NCBI GenBank assembly: GCA_027596075.1
Contig: JADGJC010000670.1
Location: 1 to 11,164 of the forward strand
Source: Rhizophlyctis rosea
Taxonomy: Eukaryota > Chytridiomycota > Chytridiomycetes > Rhizophlyctidales > Rhizophlyctidaceae
Direction of reading: 5' to 3'
Length of the DNA stretch: 11,164 nucleotides
Position 1 is the stretch's first letter, and each line of letters starts with the position of its first letter. This document shows positions 1-7,900 of this stretch, piece after piece. The position numbers and the translations under genes were made by a program. The notes under the pieces were generated by a model. That model saw only the letters and a list, made by a program, of their open reading frames with translations, did not search any database and had not been told where the DNA came from.

Positions 1-235
1 CCATGAAAGGAAAATTTCCGTGAGCCACGCAAGCCACAAACACGCGGGGGTGCAGCTTTCCGTTGAAGGGGACTGTACAGGACCAAACCCGATCTTTTCC
101 CCTCCAAATTCGCACAAGTTCCATCTGGCTCATCGTATTTGCCAAGTTTGATCTACTCGCGAGTTTGCATCTTTACGATATAACCACCATACCCATCTTT
201 TGACCTCGAAACGCTTCCCTCATCAGCAGCACATC
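1..235. other. 5' flank of the DUF7918-type gene
   Basis: This stretch lies upstream of the first start codon. I see no TATA box at a convincing distance and no upstream gene. The ORF frame is open back to about 200, but that part begins at a TTG. The first ATG in frame is at 236, and it immediately precedes the conserved domain, so I treat 1-235 as promoter and 5' UTR. Confidence 0.4.
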
Positions 236-1487
236 ATGCACCACGACAAAAAAGGGGTCAAATGCTCGGTCCTTGTTGAAGGACAGCCTCTGGAAGAATA
301 CAACGAGGAAGTGACCCACAACAACAACACTGGGGACACTGCAACCTGCTGGATCGCTGCAGAGGAAGGGAAAGCATACACCATCAAACTAATAAACGAA
401 GGATTCCCGGACACGAACGAAGAAACCCTTGCTGCACGCCTCTTCATCGATGCTGACACCCGCGCCGTGACATCGGCATTCCTTCCGCACCGAACGACTG
501 TCGAAATGCAAGGGCGATGGACGACAGCCCATACAATTCAGATACTGACCTTCAACCGTCTCCTATGGAGACCAGATTCGGAGCAAAGATCAACTGGTGG
601 CAATTCCAATGCATTGCGCGGCGTTCCGGAGCAGCTCTCCACGCTACGGATTGGGGTTTGGAAAGTCGCAAAAGTGAGCACAACAGAGCTTCATCACAGC
701 GTGTCGCTTGAAAGAGAAACAACAATTGGAGAGTCTCTGTTCCGCAAGACGGGGCGCATCGGCGGGATTGAGACCAATACAATGTAAGGCATGGCTTCAT
801 GGAACATTGTCTACCCTGTGTGGTTTGAGGGCACGCGGGTTAATGTGTGGTGTGTTGGTGGGGGAGGGTCTCTGCTATGTTAGTGGGGCTGCTTATCCTC
901 ACTTCCTTCGTGGGTGGCTCTCGCTCAGCCTGAGTCCACCCACAGTCAAACAGAGCACGCGCCGCTTCATCGATACAGAAGATGTTCAAAGCAAACCATA
1001 CGTCTGGTTCATATTCAAATATGCCAGTCGCGGTATGCATTAGCTTGCATAGCCAACCTGTAGAATTCTCCCTCCGCCCAGCTGATACGCAACAACAGAG
1101 TTGTTGGAAGCCCAAGGAATCATCTCAAGCGCAAATGCAGGATCGACGAACATGGAAGTCGAAGATGCATCCAAAGTGACCGGGAAACGGGCGTACAGTA
1201 CGGTCTCGAATGACAAGGTGAATTGATTGATTTTGTTTGCCCACTACGCGTTATATCTCATTTGCATATATCCTGAATCAACCTCTTTACAGGTATCAAC
1301 TCTTCCCAGGTACCACCCGAACCTTTCCCAGTCTTCTCACTCGTCCTTCACATTCTCACGCACGCGGGGAGACCTCCCTTCGAGTGCGCGGAATGGGCAT
1401 GACAGCGGGAATGACTTCATGACGGAAGATGGTACGACGAAGAAGAAGCGCGTGGTTGATCTGTTTGGTTGTGGTGTGGAGAAGTGA
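236..1487 (+). CDS. DUF7918-type fungal protein, 321 aa, four exons
   Basis: Exons are 236-783, 929-1032, 1099-1217 and 1293-1487 (966 nt with the TGA stop). The introns (145, 66 and 75 nt) all begin GT and end AG, and phases agree across every junction. Residues about 8-50 carry the domain start (VKCSVLVEGQPLEEY, then TATCWIAAEEGKAYTI). After a variable middle, TLRIGVWKV precedes the hallmark KPYVWFIFKY at 205-214 and ELLEAQGII at 218-226. This last stretch appears only after splicing intron 2, which supports the model. The tail is Ser-rich and ends with KKKR (307-310) and VVDLFG, resembling a nuclear localisation signal and the usual C-terminus of the family. DUF7918 has no established biochemical function that I know; full-length members are of similar size. 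Nuclear location is inferred from the basic cluster. The 3' half and downstream flank are duplicated nearby. Family assignment is from memory. Confidence 0.8.
784..928 (+). other. Intron 1 of the DUF7918-type gene (145 nt)
   Basis: The donor is GTAAGG and the acceptor CTCAG. Without splicing, the frame stops at the TAA inside the donor (785-787). A second acceptor at 945 looks acceptable but shifts out of the conserved FKYAS frame, so 928 is chosen. It is twice as long as most introns in the window, and the acceptor is the least certain of this gene. Confidence 0.65.
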
Positions 1488-2235
1488 CGTAAAGCTTTGT
1501 TTGTGGAGTTCGTGTGGTTGAAGATGTTTGGTTGGTGGTGATGGGTGTTGGGTGGTGGCGACATGTAAAAAGATTGCATATTGAAGACCAGTTGAAGCGT
1601 CAGTGCTGCTTGTGTTTGCGTTATGTCTACGTGACGCTTGCTGTGAGCGTTTCCTCCTCATGGTTACGAGGGCGAGGAAGTTCCGGCTTCAAACAACCAT
1701 TCCTTTTTCGCCTTTCTGCTGTGTGCCGTCCACCCAAGTGGCAGGTCAGTGATAGACATCCAACACTGATTAATCAGGAGCAGAAAGGCAAGTGACTCTC
1801 ACCAAACATGATCAGCTTCCTTGTATTGCTCTTTTAGGCGTTCCCCTTTTTTTCGCTTGTGGCTCATCTGTTATTGAAAAAGTAACAAATTCCACAAACG
1901 TTGTATTCAGCAAGCTCAGTAGATCCGTTGCCAGACCGCGCTGAGCTTGTAGTTGCATTCAAATATCCATTTGTCCAACGGAGAGGGCGGGTGTGAAGTC
2001 AGAATGCAGACTTTGGTTAGGCAGGCTCGATGACACTTGACGCCCGTGGGTCTGCGCTTCAAGATGAGTCCGTTATATTTGAAACGTCTGAATTCTCGCC
2101 GATTGGCTCTGTCAATGAGCTTCATTTCAGCTTCCAGTAGCCCTGTGATAGTGAGCAGATTGTTTCTTCTTCTCCTTTGCCAAGTGTGGGACACCTCTTC
2201 AGGTGATATGAATTGCATGATCGTCGATTGGTGGA
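1118..2235. repeat. Diverged tandem duplication, copy 1
   Basis: This segment runs from exon 3 of the DUF7918-type gene through its 3' flank. It recurs at about 2365-3350 in the same order and orientation. Anchors seen by eye are 1130-1146 against 2377-2393 (16 of 17 bases equal), 1551-1567 against 2773-2789 (17 of 17, followed by further similarity), and about 2179-2205 against 3312-3336. The offset falls from 1247 to 1222 to about 1133, so the copies have gained and lost bases. Borders are approximate. Confidence 0.6.
1488..1915. other. 3' flank of the DUF7918-type gene, no further gene seen
   Basis: The first part is probably 3' UTR and includes the GT-rich block ending in GGTGGTGGCGACATGTA that is shared with the second copy. 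Several ORFs overlap here on both strands, but none shows a recognisable protein pattern. Confidence 0.4.
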
Positions 2236-2347
2236 TCGCAGGTTCAATTTGGGGACAAAAATGAATTGAGACGGTTGGAGACCGAAGATGTCTCAAGTGT
2301 GCACAACTTGCACGAGCAATGAGCATTACGAACCAATCATGAAACAC
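1916..2347 (-). other. Unidentified minus-strand ORF (143 codons), possibly a gene relic
   Basis: An ATG-to-stop frame of 143 codons lies inside duplicated copy 1. Around its first third it reads PEEVSHTWQRRRRNN. The ORF at 3125-3352 in copy 2 has PSEVSPPLAKRKRTN at the matching place and on the same strand. Conservation of the reading rather than only the bases hints at a coding past, with a basic, nuclear-signal-like segment. I do not recognise a family, and similarity between the two is lost after this patch. It may equally be chance. Confidence 0.2.
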
Positions 2348-2650
2348 TTGTATACAGTGAACACGAACATCTCACGCGCAAATGCAAGATCGATGGACAC
2401 GGAAGTACGGGCGGTCGCGGAGGACGAGATGAATGACGAATCTGTTAGCGACGCAGCATTTGATGTCTTTGCAGGCATTCTAAACCAACATCTCATCTCC
2501 CCGACAGACAAGTTTCCATACATTTGTGGCTCACCTGACCAGCATCCGGACCTTCTTGACTCTATCGGAATTATCGGGCACGCGGAATGTCAGCAGTGGC
2601 AGGGAGCGTTCCTAATGGAAGGACAGTGCCATGAAAAGAAATTGGCCTGA
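2288..2650 (+). pseudogene. Decayed second copy of the DUF7918-type gene, C-terminal part
   Basis: The open frame contains ISRANARSMDTEV, matching exon 3 of the intact gene (ISSANAGSTNMEV) in the same frame. Further on, CGCGGAATG and its surroundings align with exon 4, and the 3' flank block recurs at 2773-2789. A TTTGCAG at 2471-2477 sits where the exon-4 acceptor should be. However, the KPYVWFIFKY/ELLEAQGI segment, the CWIAAEEGK domain start and the KKKR tail are absent, and using the matching acceptor leads quickly to stops. The simplest reading is a partial tandem copy that has decayed. An ATG at 2288 opens 120 codons, so a shortened expressed peptide cannot be excluded. Confidence 0.45.
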
Positions 2651-3355
2651 CCGATTGTGGCCTGAAGGGGAAGATTGTGAGGAAAGGGTCCTGAAGTGTT
2701 GCGCGTGTGTGTTTGTGAATGAGGGAGTTGCGGTATATGCTTGATTGGGTGTGTTGACTTGACTTAATGTAAGGTGGTGGCGACATGTAGGAAAATTGCA
2801 TTTTGACGATCAATTGATGTTGTCTGTGTGTTGAGGTTGCCTTCCCGTTGTGTAGGTGAACGGGACGTTTCGCTATAGACATCCTCCTCCGGTATCATGA
2901 CAACGGTCAGAGACATCATTCGTTGCGAACAACATCTGTTTTTTTTGTGGTGAGCTGAGTACTCAAGCAGCGTGTCGAAGAAATACAATTGCTGGCCAAC
3001 GTCGAGCAGGGCGAAGCAAATATTGAATATACAGCATTGATCACAATGCCTGTGCGGTCAGCTATTTTCAAGGACACACTCCTTTCTTTTCCTGTTTGAA
3101 GGTATGTGAACACATTCCGCGGAATCATGAACAGGCGCCATTGAGTAATTCACTAGTGTTGTCACCGGCTTGATTTAGCTCTGGAGTATGGGAATTGACT
3201 TCGATCTCAAAGAAACTTGAGGCTGTAATGTGGCAAGATCTCTGGACCATCATCTCTGAAACTAGCGTGCATTGCTGATCAGTCGCTTCGCTGTTCGTTC
3301 GCTTTCTTTTCGCCAAGGGTGGAGACACTTCTGAGGGGTAGCGCATGGCCAAAAA
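2365..3355. repeat. Diverged tandem duplication, copy 2
   Basis: This is the second copy of the unit described at 1118-2235, in direct orientation. It holds the exon 3/4 remnant, the shared 3' flank block (2773-2789) and a minus-strand ORF related in part to that of copy 1. Divergence is high between the anchors, so the event is old. Confidence 0.55.
3125..3352 (-). other. Unidentified minus-strand ORF (75 codons) in duplicated copy 2
   Basis: A 75-codon frame begins MAMRYPSEVS followed by the basic patch AKRKRTN. It corresponds in position and strand to the ORF at 1916-2347 and shares only the short patch P-x-EVS...RxR-x-N. It has no known domain that I can see, and is probably a relic or a chance ORF. 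Confidence 0.15.
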
Positions 3356-3655
3356 AAGGAGTTAGAGGAAATACCCAACTGACCGCATCCGTGTGTCTAC
3401 AATTCTCAATGTTTTGAACAACCATCAGGTGTGTGGCATTCCCATGTAGTCAATCTATACTATCTATAAGTTGCAACCAGTTGGCACATTAGGTGCAGGT
3501 GTATGGCCGCAATCAAGAGATATGGAAAGGGATCTGGCATGTTACAGGGCAGGCTGACCTCTCGGACAAAAGGAAATCAACACCATAAACGCAAAACATT
3601 GAACAGCATATATGTTTGCATGCTTCATGTGACTTGATTGGAATGTAACAATCAT
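3356..3655. other. Stretch without a recognisable gene
   Basis: Stops are frequent in all frames and I see no tRNA, repeat family or long open frame. It follows the end of the duplicated copy. Confidence 0.4.
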
Positions 3656-4008
3656 TTATGAGTAAATGACGTAAGTCACATCTCTGCCTTCCGATATGAT
3701 ATAGCTTGCTTGGGTTTTCGTCGACATAGCAGCCTCCATTCCAGTAACAAAGGGAGATGACAAGTCGGGGTGCAATATGACTCCAGCATTGTCGGCCAGA
3801 AAGTGCTCAAGTTGCTGAAATATGCAGACGATCTTTCATTTTTGAAATTGGTTCGTACAATCTGCTGATTGCGGGCTGAATTCTCGTGTCGAAGATCGTG
3901 TACAACTCTCGATACTTCCGTTACCAGGCCGGTATTGCAGTCATAGACTATGAATCTGTCATTGGGTGGCCGTGGCTCCTGCGTTCGTTTTTTGGTCCAC
4001 CGCAGCAT
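3656..4008 (-). other. Possible minus-strand gene fragment, two exons
   Basis: From an ATG at 4008 the minus strand reads MLRWTKKRTQEPRPPNDRFIVYD and onward. A second frame ending at TAA (3656-3658) reads QLEHFLADNAGVILHPDL, later SPFVTGMEAAMSTKTQ. The two frames join in phase if a 44-nt GTAC..TTTCAG intron (3815-3858) is removed. Both pieces have a balanced, protein-like composition, which drew my attention, but I recognise no family. The intron is shorter than the others in the window and has no clear branch site. It could be the end of an unknown gene, a relic, or chance. Confidence 0.25.
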
Positions 4009-4722
4009 ATTGATTCACGACTAGGTCACTTAGGTCTTGCTTAGGTTGAGAATGGTTGTCTAACATAGTGGAATCAAAACCAAGCTAGTACATGCTCTCA
4101 AGTGCTCCAGGTGTGTGAGGTTTTCGGTATAATGTCTGTCCCAATAACAGACTTTCTTTCGTGCAGGTCGCGCGTCATGGCACGTTGAAAAGTGGGGTCA
4201 TGACATTATTTCATCATTGGATGTGAGGAATCTGATGATTGGGAGGCAAAACTGCCCACAACCCTAACCGTATTGCCCATGGTCATCTTCAAAAGGTTCA
4301 TGGTGAATACGAAACACCTTGTTGGACTTGGTGGTGCGTGCTACCGAAGATCTTCAAACGAGCGGCATTGTCCTTCGTGTCAAAAAAAGCATATCACCGC
4401 CATTAACCACATGAGGCACTACAGTACTTAACACCTGATGGATGGGTGGCTCCATTTTCGAAAGTGCGGAAGTTGACAAAACGATGACGGTGTCAGAGGT
4501 ACAAATTTTCAAGAATGCCCGTGAAATTACTGCCGCTGATTTTGCATGCCAAAAAAGGGCTTGTATGCCCAAACCAATGCATGACTGGAAGGCAAACGAA
4601 CACTTCAATCACGTTGATATGCGTCAAATGTTCTCCATGCGAATGTCAGGCTGATAGGTGCAAACTTCAGTTGTCTGAGTTTGTCTCGGTGCCAGATGTG
4701 ACCCTGAGGTTGTGGTAGCACC
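4009..4722. other. Gene-poor stretch with short ORFs
   Basis: ORFs of 67-84 codons overlap on both strands around 4354-4718, none with a domain pattern. A GTGTGTGAGG...TTTCGTGCAG segment at about 4111-4166 resembles a plus-strand intron, but neither side has a sustained open frame. The part nearest 4700 is probably distal promoter of the gene starting at 4917. Confidence 0.35.
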
Positions 4723-4744
4723 CGTGGCGCAAAAGCGCGCCACG
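4723..4744. repeat. Perfect 8-bp inverted repeat with 6-base loop
   Basis: CGTGGCGC at 4723-4730 is the exact reverse complement of GCGCCACG at 4737-4744, separated by AAAAGC. It lies about 170 bases upstream of the start codon at 4917. It could be a site for a dimeric regulator or a hairpin. No protein is assigned to it. Confidence 0.5.
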
Positions 4745-4765
4745 CCTTACAAGCCACATGGGCTG

Positions 4766-4786
4766 ACTTCGGACTTCGGACTTGGG
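4766..4786 (+). repeat. Three tandem 7-base units (ACTTCGG)
   Basis: Units are at 4766-4772, 4773-4779 and 4780-4786; the last reads ACTTGGG. They lie in the upstream region of the 1018-aa gene. This may be simple slippage or clustered binding sites. Confidence 0.5.
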
Positions 4787-4839
4787 GTCTTCAAGGGGCA
4801 TTCAAGGTGTTGCGTGAGAGCAGCTTCTCTGCAAAACCT

Positions 4840-4916
4840 GTCCCGATCTCCATCTTCCCACACCCCATCCATGCATCCTAACCCAACACCTCAACCCTCT
4901 ATATAACGCCTACACG
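4840..4916 (+). promoter_or_regulatory. Pyrimidine-rich 5' leader of the TPR-protein gene
   Basis: A C/T-rich tract at about 4840-4898, typical of fungal start regions, leads into TATATAA at 4900-4906 and then the ATG at 4917. The TATA-like sequence is only 10 bases from the ATG, too close to position a start site upstream of it, so it is probably leader sequence. Transcription start is not determined. Confidence 0.35.
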
Positions 4917-7900
4917 ATGCTTACACACATCCTATCGTCGCCCTTCTCGTCAAAAGAGGAGGTCGACCAATATTTGAAAGCATCACCGAAAGGGAAAGAG
5001 GTATGAACCCTTCTCGATTTTCCCATACCCTGCAAACTGAAGGAACGTCACTCTTCATTCAGTCACGCGCAGCCCTCCTAACAGCCTCCCAAGGCTACCT
5101 CGAGCGCAGTCAGTTTGATAAAGCCGAGAACAGTATTGTGGAATGTTTGAAGTGGTGGCCGGATGATGAGGAGGTTTGTTTGGCGCACATTTGCTGTGTT
5201 GGCGGAATGAAGACAAGAGGATTACCTTGTTTAGACTGACGCTTGCACGTAGGCGACACTGAGACTTGGTGAACTATTTAAGCATACGGGGAGGGTGGAC
5301 GAGGCGTTGGCTGTTTATGAGAGGTATGCCGAGTGCTTGAAAGATTCGCCGACAAGATGTTTGTTTACCTTATGGGGTCGGCCGCGCAGACTGTTGGAAA
5401 AGGAAAACGCGAAGATTGCGGGAAGGCCGGCGACGCTTATTGTTGAAGGTTTGGATGTCGAGTTTGTGTGATCATAATTTCGAGCACCTGAGCTCATCAT
5501 CAACCAAATTTCCTCAGTCGCGAAACTGTATTTCAGAAAAGGCAAGACAGCTGCCACAAAAGGACAAGACCCGACACCGTGGATACAAGAAGCATTTGAG
5601 CGCTTGAACAGGTGTGATGATTTTGATTTTGGTCTTCTGTCATTCAATTGCTAAGATGGCGAACTCAACTCAGCACACGAAGCGATGCACACTCGTCATA
5701 TTCATCGGAAGCTATGGACTTGTTGACGGACATGTTTCAATACCTCGAAAACATTCGTAAGCCTTTCATGATCGATATGCAACCGGCTGGAATGTTGCTA
5801 AGTAGTCAAATATAGGCTCACCATTGGACAACATGTTCGTTATTCGCGGACTGGCCTTACTGGAAACCGCTGAAACGTTCAGCAAACCAGCCTTACACCT
5901 CGCTGTGCTGGACTTTCTGCTCAAAGTCACACCGGAAAGGTTGGGAGACACATTGAAGACCCCGCTATGAATCCTTGTTGACATCTTTGCTTATCAATTG
6001 CGTGTAGGGCCTGGCACTATGTGCAAACAAACCGTACCACCTTTGCCAGAAATCTCACATGGTTGAACCATGTCAAGGCTCGTTTTCCCATTTTGAAGAA
6101 AGCATGCTATGGCCAAGACGAGAGCATCGACTCCAAGCTCGACTTTCTAGCATTCGAGCTTATGGTTGAATGTGATATTGCGCATGCAACACTGGCGCAA
6201 AGGTAGATGTACTTGACAAGGTTACATAATGGATAGTGACTGACGCTGGAAACATTGTCGTTCTTAAGTCAAGAGAGTCAAACGGCAATATCTGACTTTG
6301 AACGCGCGGTGGAGGATTCAGATTACTTGCTGCCGTTTGGTGATGACAAAGTGGCGGCTGCTTTGCGATGGAGTCAAATTCGGCAGGTCAGTGCTCTCAT
6401 TGCCTCGATCCCGCGGCATCGATCTGATGGCAAATATCAGGAATACGTGGCGCATGTGCAAACATTGAAAGCTCTGTTGGAGCTCAAGAGGATCGGCCGA
6501 CAGGGCTTCGATCCAAAAACATCAGGCTCCCACATTCACGCCGCTTTCCAATATCTCTTCGTTTCGTTATCATGTAAGAGTTACCATGCATAGTTCCCGT
6601 ACCATGCCTTACGTATCTCATTCAATCTCTGACAGACAAACCGAAAACAATAACTCATAATCTACAGTCCTCCGCCTCGGATCGCATCAGCCTCACCGCG
6701 CACATATTGCTGCCGTTCCTAGTCTGCTTTGACCTCCAATGGCTCCTGTCACGATATCGATCGTCGGAATCTGTTTTTGCCCAGGCTACATCAACAGCGG
6801 AGGAAGCTGCGGTATTGCCGTCGTGGAAGAGTTTGCACTTGACGGTGGATTTCAGGACGGAGATGGATGGCGGCAATGTGAAGCTTGCGATGGGGTTGTT
6901 GGAGTTCATTCGAATTGGAGGGTTATGGAAGGCGGATGAGAGGTGTTTGGCGAGGAATCCGTGGGATTTGGAAAGGTGGGTTTTTTCTTGATAGGGTGGT
7001 GTATGCGTGAGTTGTTTGACTGATGATGATGTGTAGGATGTTGATGGCGGCGACATGGCATTTGCAAAGCGGGGAGTTGAGAAACCTGTTGAGGAGTGTG
7101 TTTCCAAGGTTGCCAGAAAAGCCACCGGTAAGGTGTTGTGTGAATGTCAATGGCGGTTTATGGACGCATGGCTAATTTGCGGCGACAGCTCCGTGGCACG
7201 CCAAGATCCAGCCGCCGCCCGCTGCCGACCATCGCGGATATGGAAGCGTTCCTTCTGATCTTGCTCATTCAGCGTCATGTTTCACTGTGCGGAACGGAGG
7301 GAGCTACGTCGGTTGGGCAGGTGCTGTTCTTTTCGGCGCTGAGGGAGTGGAGGCCTCATGAGAGGCAAGTGGCGTTTTGGGGGAAGGCATTGAAAGTTTA
7401 CGGAAAGGTATGAATCGGCATTTGCGTTGGGCTCTGCTGGAGGGGGTCGCAATTGAGACATGTCCTCACCACATAGTGTCCTCTTTAGACCGACCACACC
7501 CACCCACATCTCCTCACTGCGCCTCTGACAGACCGCGAATTCAACCACGTCCTTCGGGAGATCCGGGGGTCCGTCCAGCTTCCTAAGGAGGCTTTGACTC
7601 GCGAGGAACGTATCGAATTGGATAGCGCGAAGAGGATGGTGTACGGTCTTGTGGGCTTGCAGTATGAGAAGATGGTCCGAGAGGGAACGGATTGCATTGG
7701 AGAGGCGCAGAGTTATTTGGGGGTTTGGAGTCGATGGGAGGAGGAACGGGAGGAGAGGTGGGATGTTGGGGGGAGGGAGAGGAGTGGGATTTTGTTTGGG
7801 GATGGGGATGCGGGTGTGACTGATGGGTATGTGTTTCAACCGTTTTCAATCATCTTGTGCGGCGGGTTGCGGACATCGGAAACTGAGAACTTTGATCCTC

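Noticed and set aside
2037..2264. Plus-strand ORF possibly carrying the DUF7918 N-terminal domain of the second copy
   Set aside because: A faint GD...WIA resemblance is not supported by spacing or by the other conserved residues of the domain.
2571..2988. Overlapping minus-strand ORFs in the second duplicated copy
   Set aside because: They are antisense to the exon 4 and 3' UTR remnant, have low-complexity Ser/His/Thr content, and lack a partner of like reading in copy 1.
4900..4906. TATATAA as the TATA box of the TPR-protein gene
   Set aside because: It is only 10 bases upstream of the start codon, leaving no room for a transcription start between them, and the start codon is supported by the N-terminal pattern.
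6574..6667. Acceptor at 6667 (CTACAG) for intron 9
   Set aside because: Using it gives a frame that reaches a stop within about 20 codons; the acceptor at 6635 keeps an open frame of 113 codons to the next donor.
6655..7125. Minus-strand ORF of 156 codons
   Set aside because: It lies opposite exons 10-11 of the spliced plus-strand gene, whose frame continues across consistent junctions.
7282..7839. Minus-strand ORF of 185 codons, very Pro/His-rich
   Set aside because: It is the shadow of exons 12-13 of the plus-strand gene; its composition follows from the G-rich coding strand, and it crosses introns without meaning.
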